Positions 16,082 to 23,661 of a stretch of 34,828 nt of DNA are shown here, one piece after another (within the stretch, counting starts at the first letter, position 1; each line of letters begins with the position of its first letter). Made by a program: the position numbers and the translations under genes. The notes below the pieces were generated by a model, which had not been told where the DNA came from, made no database searches, and saw only the letters and a list, made by a program, of their open reading frames with translations. The DNA comes from Actinomycetota bacterium (lineage in GTDB: Bacteria; Actinomycetota; Acidimicrobiia; Acidimicrobiales; Ilumatobacteraceae): assembly GCA_029978335.1 (NCBI GenBank), contig JAPOJQ010000016.1, positions 1 through 34,828 of the forward strand, read 5' to 3'.

Positions 16082-16861
16082 ATGGATCTCAATGGGCGTC
16101 ATGTTGTGGTTACCGGAGCGGCAGGGGGTATCGGCTCGGCGCTTGCGCGGCGATTCCATCGAGCGGGTGCGAAGTTGGTGCTCGCCGACCAAGTCGCCCC
16201 TTCGGCGGTGGCAGCAGCGCTCCCTGGTGCGGTGGCGGTTCAGGTTGACCTCAGCACCGAACAGGGCAACATCGACCTCATCGATCAAGCCGAAGCAGCA
16301 TTCGGCACCATTGACCTGTTCTTCGCCAACGCCGGTGTCGCGCTCGGCACCGATCCGATGGACGCCGAGGAGTTGTGGGATCTCTCCTTCGCGATCAATA
16401 CCCACGCACATCGCTGGGCAGCGCGTCGTCTGCTTCCTGCATGGTTGGAGCGCGGTGATGGCTACTTCTGCTCAACGGCCTCAGCCGCAGGCCTGCTAGC
16501 TCAGATCGGCTCGGCACCGTATTCGTTGACGAAGCACGCGGCCGTGGCCTTCGCAGAGTGGATGTCCATCACCTATGGCGCCCGCGGTATCAAGGTCAGC
16601 TGTCTGTGCCCGCAGGGTGTCAACACGGCAATGCTGTCGCAAAGTTCGCCGATTGGTGATGGCGGCGACGTCGTCCGCTCGGTGGGCGACGTTCTCGAGC
16701 CCGACGATGTGGCAGAGGTCGTGCATCGATCGATCAATGATGAGCGACTGTTCATCTTGCCGCATCCCGAGGTCGCCGATTATCTGAAGTTCAAGGCCTC
16801 AGAGCCGGAGAAGTGGGTCACGGGGATGCAGCGACTCCAGCGACGCGTCCTCGGCTACTAG
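16082..16861 (+). CDS. SDR-family NAD(P)-dependent oxidoreductase
   Basis: A 259-aa short-chain dehydrogenase. TGAAGGIG (residues 11-18) binds the dinucleotide, NAG is at 83-85, and S134, Y147 and K151 form the catalytic set. Asp36 in VLADQ after the second strand favours NAD over NADP. The C-terminal region (LFILPHPEVADYLKFKA) resembles SDRs of unknown substrate that sit in actinobacterial lipid gene clusters. The next gene starts 3 nt after its stop. The substrate is unknown. Confidence 0.92.
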   Translation: MDLNGRHVVVTGAAGGIGSALARRFHRAGAKLVLADQVAPSAVAAALPGAVAVQVDLSTEQGNIDLIDQAEAAFGTIDLFFANAGVALGTDPMDAEELWDLSFAINTHAHRWAARRLLPAWLERGDGYFCSTASAAGLLAQIGSAPYSLTKHAAVAFAEWMSITYGARGIKVSCLCPQGVNTAMLSQSSPIGDGGDVVRSVGDVLEPDDVAEVVHRSINDERLFILPHPEVADYLKFKASEPEKWVTGMQRLQRRVLGY

Positions 16862-16864
16862 GCG

Positions 16865-17134
16865 ATGAAGGGCAACGATGCCCTCTCACGTTTCGGACTT
16901 CGCCACGGCGAAGCAATCCGATTCCGGCGTTCTGAACATGGCCGATGGGCAATGGGGCGCGTCGCCGGCTCAGGCAGCGACGGCAGCGTGCTCGTGCACG
17001 ATGCCGACGGCGCCGCACGGTCTCTCTTGCCGACAGCGGTCGAAGTGCGCCGTCCTGGTCGATCGGGCCGGCTCGAATGGCGTTGCGTCGCTGAAATAGC
17101 CAACAGCTCGTGCCAACTCGAGCTCTTTTCGTAG
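16865..17134 (+). CDS. Small protein of unknown function (89 aa)
   Basis: A short basic protein. The central part (EAIRFRRSEHGRWAMGRVAGSG followed by GSVLVHDADGAARSL) reads like a small beta-barrel of alternating strands, and the end is ANSSCQLELFS. I do not recognise a family. It starts 3 nt after the SDR stop in the same direction, which supports it as a real, co-transcribed gene. Its stop is 22 nt from the stop of the convergent rhodanese gene. Confidence 0.65.
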   Translation: MKGNDALSRFGLRHGEAIRFRRSEHGRWAMGRVAGSGSDGSVLVHDADGAARSLLPTAVEVRRPGRSGRLEWRCVAEIANSSCQLELFS

Positions 17135-17156
17135 CGGCGATCGTCGCAACTTGGGC

Positions 17157-17594
17157 TTAGGGAACGAGAGGCAACCCCTGCGCGCTCCACGCGATCACGC
17201 CTCCATCGAGTTCGAAGATCGAGGTGAATCCCAACTGCAGCATCGCCGAGGTTGCCGTGGCTGAACGATTGCCGGACCGGCAATACACAACGTAGGTGGC
17301 ACTGCGATCAAGCCTGTCGAGCCGCTCGATGACATCAGCAGCCGACATATCAATCAACAGAGCGCCTTGAATGTGCCCCTGCGAATACTCCTCCGGCGTT
17401 CGAACGTCGATCACCACCGGCGCAAGATCGTTGACCACCCTTGAGGCAACCGATGCGCTGACGAGTTCGAGCCCTCGAGCCGGTGCGGGCGTTGAGGCCT
17501 CTGTCGCCTCCGATGACCCCGAGCAGCTTGACGCACTCAGTGCGAGTAGAGACGGCACGAGGCCAGCGACGAGGAATCGGATCTGCAGACTCAT
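17157..17594 (-). CDS. Rhodanese-domain protein, probable lipoprotein
   Basis: A 145-aa protein with a hydrophobic leader (residues 6-23) ending in ASSC24, a weak lipobox, so it is probably exported and lipid-anchored. The single rhodanese domain has DVRTPEEY near residues 63-70 and the catalytic loop YCRSGNRS with C105. It would carry sulfane sulfur outside the membrane. The ATG at 17594 places the leader correctly; another ATG lies 12 nt upstream and the frame extends to 17861, but that extension runs through the divergent SulP gene. One TGTCCGTACA copy sits 2-11 nt upstream of this ATG, over the likely transcription start. Confidence 0.85.
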   Translation of the reverse strand: MSLQIRFLVAGLVPSLLALSASSCSGSSEATEASTPAPARGLELVSASVASRVVNDLAPVVIDVRTPEEYSQGHIQGALLIDMSAADVIERLDRLDRSATYVVYCRSGNRSATATSAMLQLGFTSIFELDGGVIAWSAQGLPLVP

Positions 17595-17595
17595 A

Positions 17596-17605
17596 TGTCC
17601 GTACA
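17596..17605. promoter_or_regulatory. Sulfur-island element copy 1 (TGTCCGTACA)
   Basis: The 10-mer is near-palindromic (TGT-N-CG-N-ACA). It lies immediately upstream of the rhodanese ATG on the minus strand, where binding would block transcription start or ribosome access. The flank TTAGCG resembles the CTAGCG flank of copy 3. Confidence 0.65.
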
Positions 17606-17615
17606 TTAGCGATAG

Positions 17616-17644
17616 TTGACGGACGTCGGCATTGTCCGTACATT
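17616..17644 (+). promoter_or_regulatory. Promoter of the SulP gene
   Basis: A TTGACG -35 box (17616-17621), a 17-nt spacer and a TACATT -10 box (17639-17644) precede the ATG at 17652 by 7 nt, so the mRNA is probably leaderless. Element copy 2 overlaps the -10 box. Confidence 0.6.
17633..17642. promoter_or_regulatory. Sulfur-island element copy 2 (TGTCCGTACA)
   Basis: Identical to copy 1 and 37 bp from it in the same orientation. It overlaps the -10 box of the SulP promoter, a position typical for a repressor site. Confidence 0.65.
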
Positions 17645-17651
17645 TTGGGCC

Positions 17652-19367
17652 ATGCCGCTCTCGCTTCCCGCTATGCGATGGATACGCGGCTACGAACGCA
17701 GCAACCTTCGGGGTGATATCAGCGCGGGCATCACCATTGGCGCAATGCTCGTGCCGCAGGCGATGGCGTACGCCCTGCTCGCTGGCTTGCCACCACAGGT
17801 CGGCCTCTACGCGGCCACGCTCCCCGTCATCGTCTACGCGCTCCTCGGCACCAGTCGCCAACTTGCTGTTGGTCCGGTAGCGATCGTTTCGCTGCTCACC
17901 GCATCAGCCCTCGGTGCCGTAGCCGACGCTGACTCGCCGAAGTACCTGGCAGCAGCGGCAATGCTGGGCCTCCTCGTCGGTGCGGTTCACCTCATTCTTG
18001 GGGCTGCGCGTCTTGGGTGGCTGGTGACGTTTCTCTCCCATTCGGTGCTCGTGGGATTTACGGCCGCAGCGGCGGCGATTATTGGCATCTCACAGATCAA
18101 GCACCTCCTCGGCGTCGCCATTCCCCGTAGTGATCACCTACACCAGACCCTCGGCGACCTCTGGAACGCGGCGCCTGCCGCGCACCTACCAACGCTGGTT
18201 GTTGCAGGCGCATCGATCGTCACGCTCATCACCATCAAACGGTTCGTCCCTCGCCTGCCCGGCGCCTTAGTCGTCGTGGCCGGATCGACAGCGGCATCCG
18301 CCCTGTTCGATCTCGCCGGTCAAGGCGTTCGGACGGTGGGTGAGATTCCTGCCGGATTACCGTCGTTCGCTTTTCCTGTCGTTGATGTCGCGCTCGTTGG
18401 CGACCTCGCTCCAACAGCCATCGTGATCACGCTCATCGGGTTCGTCGAATCGATTGCCGTGGCGAAGGTATACGCACGGCGGCATCGATACGAGATCGAT
18501 CCGAACGCTGAGCTCATTGCGCTCGGATCGGCCAACGTGGTTGCTGGTTTCACCGGCGCGTACCCAGTCGGTGGTGGGTTTGCACGGACCGCGGTCAACG
18601 ACAGCGCTGGCGCTACGACGCCCTTGGCGTCGCTCATTACCGCTGTGCTGGTCATCGGCGTGCTCATCTTTCTCACACCGCTTTTCGAGCTCCTCCCCCA
18701 AGCGGCGCTCGCAGCCATCATCGTGGTCGCCGTGCGCAATCTCATCGACATCGCAGAGATGCGTCACATCCTCCACGTGAAGCCAAGTGACGGCGTCGGC
18801 ATGGGGATCGCCGCCAGTGCGACCCTGGTACTCGGCATTGAAATCGGAATTGGTGTCGCGGTCATCGCGTCGATGTTGGTCGTGTTCGCGCGAATGTCAC
18901 GACCGCATTCAGCAATCCTCGGGCGCATCCCCAACACGACGAGCTATCGGAATGTTCGCCGCTTCAGCAATGCAGAAGTGACCGAGAACGTGCTGGTGCT
19001 TCGGATCGACGCTGCGATGTCGTTCGTGAATGCCCAGCACATCAAGCGGCTACTTGTCGACCACGCCACCGATGTGCCCGCCCCTCACGACATCGTCCTT
19101 GACTGCTCAGGCATCAACGATATGGATGCGACGGGAGCCGAGGCGTTAGTGGAGGCGATTGACGAACTTGAACGCGTCGGCGTGCGGCTTCATCTGTGCG
19201 ATGTGAAAGGTCCGGTACGTGACGTGTTACATCGAAGCGGCACTTGGGCGCGTCTCCACCAACGCATTCATGCCACCCCGCACGCAGCAATGGCGGTCAT
19301 TCACGGGGAGCCAAGCCCGATCGACCACACCGCAATGGGAATCGATGAACCACGAATTGGTTCTTGA
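17652..19367 (+). CDS. SulP-family sulfate/anion transporter with STAS domain
   Basis: A 571-aa SulP (SLC26-like) transporter. The N-terminal GDISAGITIGAMLVPQAMAYALLAGLP (broken here only by the membrane helix pattern) marks the first transport segments, and about ten to twelve helices follow to near residue 415. The C-terminal STAS domain runs from about residue 445 (NVLVLRIDAAMSF) with the conserved CSGINDMDATGAEAL. SulP proteins usually import sulfate, bicarbonate or related anions. Next to a sulfite-producing pathway it might instead export sulfate or sulfite; the direction cannot be read. The ATG at 17652 is preferred over an in-frame TTG at 17616, which is part of the -35 box. Confidence 0.93.
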   Translation: MPLSLPAMRWIRGYERSNLRGDISAGITIGAMLVPQAMAYALLAGLPPQVGLYAATLPVIVYALLGTSRQLAVGPVAIVSLLTASALGAVADADSPKYLAAAAMLGLLVGAVHLILGAARLGWLVTFLSHSVLVGFTAAAAAIIGISQIKHLLGVAIPRSDHLHQTLGDLWNAAPAAHLPTLVVAGASIVTLITIKRFVPRLPGALVVVAGSTAASALFDLAGQGVRTVGEIPAGLPSFAFPVVDVALVGDLAPTAIVITLIGFVESIAVAKVYARRHRYEIDPNAELIALGSANVVAGFTGAYPVGGGFARTAVNDSAGATTPLASLITAVLVIGVLIFLTPLFELLPQAALAAIIVVAVRNLIDIAEMRHILHVKPSDGVGMGIAASATLVLGIEIGIGVAVIASMLVVFARMSRPHSAILGRIPNTTSYRNVRRFSNAEVTENVLVLRIDAAMSFVNAQHIKRLLVDHATDVPAPHDIVLDCSGINDMDATGAEALVEAIDELERVGVRLHLCDVKGPVRDVLHRSGTWARLHQRIHATPHAAMAVIHGEPSPIDHTAMGIDEPRIGS

Positions 19368-19392
19368 CGATAAATGTCCGTACAACTAGCGT
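19364..19392 (+). promoter_or_regulatory. Promoter of the persulfide dioxygenase operon
   Basis: A TTGACG -35 box (19364-19369, overlapping the SulP stop codon), a 17-nt spacer and a weak TAGCGT -10 box (19387-19392). The spacing and -35 are the same as at the SulP promoter. Element copy 3 lies in the spacer. A leader of about 20 nt with a GGAGG ribosome site follows. Confidence 0.5.
19375..19384. promoter_or_regulatory. Sulfur-island element copy 3 (TGTCCGTACA)
   Basis: The third exact copy. It sits between the -35 and -10 boxes of the dioxygenase promoter. Together with the leading A it shares ATGTCCGTACA and the downstream TAGCG with copy 1. Confidence 0.65.
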
Positions 19393-19417
19393 TCACGATG
19401 CCACGAACGGAGGAACC

Positions 19418-20797
19418 ATGAAGTTCAAGCAGTACTACCTCGAATGCCTCTCCCACGCGTCGTATCTCATCGGTGACACGTCAAGTGGCACGGCTGTCGT
19501 CATTGACCCGCAACGAGACATCGCTGAATACCTTGCTGACGCAGCTGGCGATGGCCTCACGATCACGATGGTGATCGAAACCCACTTCCACGCCGACTTC
19601 TTGTCAGGCCACCTTGAACTTGCCGCTGCCACCGGAGCCGACATCTGTTACTCATCCGTCGCGGCGCCCGAATTCCCTCATCGCTCGATGGCACACGGCG
19701 AGCGCATCAACCTCGGCGACGTCGTGCTCGAATTCCGCCACACCCCGGGGCACACGCCCGAATCGATGAGCATCGTGGTGTTCGAACACGCTGACGATGC
19801 AACGCCATTCGGCGTCTTCACCGGCGACACACTGTTCATCGGCGATGTGGGGCGCCCCGACTTGCTCGCCTCCGTCGGCTTCACACGCGAAGAACTCGCC
19901 GACAGCTTGTACGAGTCGCTACACGAGCAGCTCATGACCCTTCCCGACGCCACAAGAGTCTTTCCTGCACATGGCGCTGGATCGGCGTGCGGCAAGAATC
20001 TGTCAACGGAACTGTCGTCGACAATCGGCGACCAAAAGGCCACGAACTATGCGCTGCGCGCTCCAGACAAAGCCACCTTCATGGCGCTCGTGACCGAAGG
20101 CCAGCCACCGGCTCCGAGTTACTTTGTCTACGACGCAATCTTGAACCGCAAGAACCGGGACCTGCTCGACGAGCAAACCGCACCACCCACATTGTCGTTT
20201 GATGACGCTATGACGGCGATGCGCAACGGAGCCATGATGATCGACGGTCGCGATCCTGAGGAATTCAGCCGAGGTCATCTCACGGGCGCCGTCAACGTTG
20301 GCCTCGCTGGTCGGTATGCGGAGTTCGCGGGTTCGGTCATTCCGTCCGACGTCGACATCGTGCTCTTCGTTGAACCTGGCTACGAGCTCGAAGCGAAGAA
20401 TCGCCTCGCCCGGATCGGCTTCGACCGTGTGATCGGTGTGATCGACAATCCCTACGGCACGATGCAAGATCACGCCGACCTCGTTCAGGTTGCGAGCCGA
20501 CTCACCGCCGACGACTTCAATCAGCGCGTCCGCGATATTCCAGGGCTGCAAATCGTCGATGTCCGCAACCCGGGTGAGGTTGAAGCCGGTATGGCCCATT
20601 CGGCGACCAACATTCCGGTCGGACAAATCCCGGCACGAGTTGGAGAACTCGATCCGTCGAAGCCCACGGTCGTCTACTGTGCAGGTGGCTATCGCTCCTC
20701 AGTCGCAGCGAGTGTGCTGCGCGAGAAGGGGTTTGTAGACGTCAGTGATGTCATTGGCGGATACAACGCATGGGTTGACACCACCCAGTCAGCCTGA
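19418..20797 (+). CDS. Persulfide dioxygenase-rhodanese fusion (CstB/PRF-like)
   Basis: A 459-aa three-part enzyme. The N-terminal metallo-beta-lactamase domain carries the ETHE1-type iron ligands H56 (ETHFHAD), H112 (TPGHTPES) and D137 (FTGDTLF). D60 is followed by Phe instead of His, as in mono-iron persulfide dioxygenases. A central rhodanese-like domain (about 256-350) has no catalytic cysteine. The C-terminal rhodanese domain has C421 in YCAGGYRSS. This is the CstB layout: the enzyme oxidises a thiol persulfide to sulfite and can form or use thiosulfate, in the cytoplasm. A good GGAGG ribosome site decides the ATG at 19418; the frame extends to 19364 inside SulP. SQR follows 77 nt later. 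Confidence 0.94.
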   Translation: MKFKQYYLECLSHASYLIGDTSSGTAVVIDPQRDIAEYLADAAGDGLTITMVIETHFHADFLSGHLELAAATGADICYSSVAAPEFPHRSMAHGERINLGDVVLEFRHTPGHTPESMSIVVFEHADDATPFGVFTGDTLFIGDVGRPDLLASVGFTREELADSLYESLHEQLMTLPDATRVFPAHGAGSACGKNLSTELSSTIGDQKATNYALRAPDKATFMALVTEGQPPAPSYFVYDAILNRKNRDLLDEQTAPPTLSFDDAMTAMRNGAMMIDGRDPEEFSRGHLTGAVNVGLAGRYAEFAGSVIPSDVDIVLFVEPGYELEAKNRLARIGFDRVIGVIDNPYGTMQDHADLVQVASRLTADDFNQRVRDIPGLQIVDVRNPGEVEAGMAHSATNIPVGQIPARVGELDPSKPTVVYCAGGYRSSVAASVLREKGFVDVSDVIGGYNAWVDTTQSA

Positions 20798-20807
20798 CGT
20801 CGCAATA

Positions 20808-20833
20808 GCCCGGCTGGTGGGGGCCAGTCGGGC
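20808..20833 (+). other. RNA hairpin between the dioxygenase and SQR genes
   Basis: GCCCGGCTGG and CCAGTCGGGC can form a 10-bp stem with one G-U pair around a 6-nt loop, 10 nt after the dioxygenase stop. No T-run follows, so it is not a standard intrinsic terminator. It may stabilise the upstream mRNA or partly attenuate reading into the SQR gene. Confidence 0.55.
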
Positions 20834-20874
20834 CACACACGAACTCTCTGTTCACATCATCTTTGGGGGACCGA

Positions 20875-22065
20875 ATGAAGCATCACATCGTCATCATCGG
20901 CGGCGGCTCAGCCGGCATCACTGTCGCTGCCCGACTCGCACGAAAGGGCGAAAACGACATTGCCGTCGTTGAGCCCTCTGACAAGCACTACTACCAGCCG
21001 CTATGGACGCTGGTGGGCGGCGGACTTGCCAAGGCTGACCAAACCGAGCGCAGCGAGGCAAAGGTGATGCCCAAGGGAGTGACGTGGATTCGCAAATCAG
21101 CGGCCGCCTTCCATCCCGACGACAACGCCGTCGAGATGAGCGACGGAACGAGAGTCGAATACGACGCACTCGTCGTGTGCCCCGGCATCCAACTCGACTG
21201 GGATCAGATGCCCGGGCTCACCGACACCCTTGGCCACGATGGCGTGTCGTCCAATTACCGCTATGACCTCGCCCCCAAAACGTGGGACTTCATTCGCAAC
21301 ACGCGTAGCGGCTCGGCCGTGTTCACAATGCCAGCTGGACCGATCAAATGTGCTGGCGCACCTCAGAAGATTGCCTATCTTGCAGCCGATCATTGGCGCA
21401 AAGAAGGTGTGCTCGGAAAGATTGACGTGCACCTCGTCTTGCCGACGCCACGAACCTTTGGCATTCCAGCGATTGCAGACCAACTTGACAAAGTGATTTC
21501 GCGTTATGGCATTCATGTGCATCTTCAGAGCGAGGTCACCGCAGTTGACAGCAACGCTCGCACCATGACCGTGACCTCGCTTGCCGAGGGCGGCGGCACC
21601 ACCACACTCCCCTACGACATGGCTCATGTCACCCCACGCCAGTCGGCCCCCGACTGGATCAAGTCGAGCCCGCTGTCCACAGGCGACGCAAAGGGCTACG
21701 TCGAGGTCGACAAGCACACCATGCAGCACGTCCGATATCCAAATGTGTTTGCGCTCGGTGACGCAGGATCGACGCCGAATTCAAAAACCGGTGCGGCAAT
21801 CCGAAAGCAAGCACCGATCGTCGTCGCCAACCTGCTCGATCATCTGGCTGGGCGGCCTCTCAGCGAACGCTACGACGGCTATGCCTCATGCCCGATCGTC
21901 ACGTCCGACCATGAGATGCTGCTCGCAGAATTCAACTACGACCTCGAGCTCACCCCCTCGTTCCCGGTCATCGACCAGGTCAAGCCACGCCGCGACATGT
22001 GGTACCTGAAGAAGTACGGATTGCCGTTCATCTACTGGAACCTCATGCTCAAGGGCCTCGCCTGA
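20875..22065 (+). CDS. sqr: Sulfide:quinone oxidoreductase, type II
   Basis: A 396-aa FAD flavoprotein. GGGSAG (residues 9-14) and VFALGDAG (291-298) bind FAD. The redox cysteines are C159 in IKCAGAPQK and C339 in SCPIVT, matching the two-cysteine type II SQR group that includes the human enzyme and works with ETHE1-type dioxygenases. It takes electrons from sulfide to quinone and loads sulfur onto a thiol acceptor, at the inner membrane face. The ATG at 20875 has GGGGGA about 6 nt ahead and gives the canonical N terminus. The acceptor thiol is unknown; mycothiol is plausible in an actinobacterium. Confidence 0.93.
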   Translation: MKHHIVIIGGGSAGITVAARLARKGENDIAVVEPSDKHYYQPLWTLVGGGLAKADQTERSEAKVMPKGVTWIRKSAAAFHPDDNAVEMSDGTRVEYDALVVCPGIQLDWDQMPGLTDTLGHDGVSSNYRYDLAPKTWDFIRNTRSGSAVFTMPAGPIKCAGAPQKIAYLAADHWRKEGVLGKIDVHLVLPTPRTFGIPAIADQLDKVISRYGIHVHLQSEVTAVDSNARTMTVTSLAEGGGTTTLPYDMAHVTPRQSAPDWIKSSPLSTGDAKGYVEVDKHTMQHVRYPNVFALGDAGSTPNSKTGAAIRKQAPIVVANLLDHLAGRPLSERYDGYASCPIVTSDHEMLLAEFNYDLELTPSFPVIDQVKPRRDMWYLKKYGLPFIYWNLMLKGLA

Positions 22066-22098
22066 GTTGCCCGGTCAGCCAGAAATGGAGTTCGCCTC

Positions 22099-23631
22099 AT
22101 GACCCGCCTCGGATTTGTTCTCGCCAGTGATTCTTGTATCGGCTGCCACGCGTGCACCGTTGCCTGCAAGAGCGAGCACGACGTTCCACTCGGAGTGAAC
22201 CGCACGTGGTTGAAGTATGTGGAGACCGGAAGTTTCCCGAACACGGGCCGATCGTTCACGGTCATGCGATGCAACCATTGCGAGGATGCTCCATGTGTCA
22301 CCATCTGCCCGACGAGCGCGTTGCACAAGGCGAGCAACGGCGTTGTTGACTTTGACGACTCCCGTTGCATCGGGTGCAAGGCATGCATGAATGCCTGCCC
22401 TTACGACGCCATCTACATCAACCCCGCAACGAACACCGCCAACAAGTGCAACTTCTGCAACCACCGAGTCGAGGTCGGCCTCGAACCCGCCTGCGTGGTG
22501 GTATGCCCGACGCACGCGATTATCACCGGAGATCTTGACGATCCGAATTCGGAAATTGCTCGGATCGTTGCACGCGACAAGGTTTCGGTACGTGCTCCCG
22601 AACAGGGAACGAACCCGAAGGTCTTCTACCGAGGCGTCGACCAGGCTGCCCTTGACCCAACCCGTACCCGGATTGCCGACGATGGGATGATCTGGGCCGA
22701 CACCACGCCGGATCACCCGACTATTTCGGGGGTGATGGCGGAACACTCAGGCAATGGAGTGATCGGTCGCACGGCGTACACCACCACACACGCAATGACT
22801 TGGAAGTCAAAGGTGTCCGGTTACCTCGTGACGAAGGCAATCGCCGCCGGTGTGATGGCAATGGCTGCGCTCATGGTGATCTTGGGCCATGGAGCGTCGT
22901 CAAGCGCGGCAGGCCTGCTGCCGGCCGTTGTCGCAGGTGTCTTCACTGCGGTCACTGGCGTGCTGCTCGTTGCTGACCTCAAGCAGCCCGGTCGGTTCCT
23001 CTACATCTTGACGAAGTCCAATACTTCATCATGGCTGGTACGAGGCGCATGGATTCTCGGGGCCTTCGCTGGTGTGACCGGGCTTTGGGGCCTCCTCGAC
23101 TTGATCAATGCAGAGTCTGTGCTTCCGTGGCTTGCATTGCCACAGGTGGTGTTGTCTGCTGGTGTTGCCGGCTACACCGCGTTCCTTTTCGGCCAATGCG
23201 AAGGTCGCGATCTGTGGCAAACACCGTTGCTGCTACCCACGTTGCTCGCGCAGGCCGTCGTTGCCGGTGCGGCGAGCTACGGATTGCTCGACCTCGTGAT
23301 CGACGTTCCTGAGGCAACTGCTGTACGCATCACCATGCTCGGCGGTTTGGGGGCGCTCGCATTGCTGATCCTCACCGAGGTGGTATCGCATGGCTCCCGA
23401 TCCGTTGAACTCGCCACCCTAGAGATGACGCGTGGCCGCTATGCCCAGCGGTTCTGGTTCGGGGGCGTTGTGCTCGGTCTCCTCGTACCGATGGTGCTGA
23501 CCGCTGTTGCATTGAGCGCCGATGGTGCAACGTCCGGTCTCAGCGCTGTCGCTGGCCTCTCGGCACTGGTTGGTCTCTTCGCCTACGAGGACGCCTATGT
23601 CCGTGCCGGTCAATCCGTCCCCTTGTCCTGA
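22099..23631 (+). CDS. Fused four-cluster ferredoxin and NrfD membrane subunit (SoeB-SoeC/PsrB-PsrC-like)
   Basis: A 510-aa fusion. The N-terminal part is a DMSO-reductase-type electron-transfer subunit with sixteen cysteines in four groups (13/16/19/23, 58/61/66/70, 90/93/96/100, 117/120/132/136), enough for four [4Fe-4S] clusters. From about residue 237 a NrfD-like domain follows with about eight membrane helices, the usual quinone-reacting subunit. In related polysulfide reductase and sulfite dehydrogenase complexes these are two proteins. There is no signal peptide, so the Fe-S part should face the cytoplasm. A GGAG ribosome site lies 9 nt before the ATG. The gene is followed 30 nt later by the Mo subunit. 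Confidence 0.92.
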   Translation: MTRLGFVLASDSCIGCHACTVACKSEHDVPLGVNRTWLKYVETGSFPNTGRSFTVMRCNHCEDAPCVTICPTSALHKASNGVVDFDDSRCIGCKACMNACPYDAIYINPATNTANKCNFCNHRVEVGLEPACVVVCPTHAIITGDLDDPNSEIARIVARDKVSVRAPEQGTNPKVFYRGVDQAALDPTRTRIADDGMIWADTTPDHPTISGVMAEHSGNGVIGRTAYTTTHAMTWKSKVSGYLVTKAIAAGVMAMAALMVILGHGASSSAAGLLPAVVAGVFTAVTGVLLVADLKQPGRFLYILTKSNTSSWLVRGAWILGAFAGVTGLWGLLDLINAESVLPWLALPQVVLSAGVAGYTAFLFGQCEGRDLWQTPLLLPTLLAQAVVAGAASYGLLDLVIDVPEATAVRITMLGGLGALALLILTEVVSHGSRSVELATLEMTRGRYAQRFWFGGVVLGLLVPMVLTAVALSADGATSGLSAVAGLSALVGLFAYEDAYVRAGQSVPLS

Positions 23632-23661
23632 TCCATCGCCTACGTCACCAACGGAGTCGCC

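Noticed and set aside
17135-17156. Near-palindrome GCGGCGATCGTCGC between convergent genes as a terminator
   Set aside because: The symmetry is imperfect, the loop is not usable, and no T-run follows on either strand.
17616-17651. TTG at 17616 as the start of SulP
   Set aside because: The codon is part of the TTGACG -35 box, and the SulP family N terminus fits the ATG at 17652.
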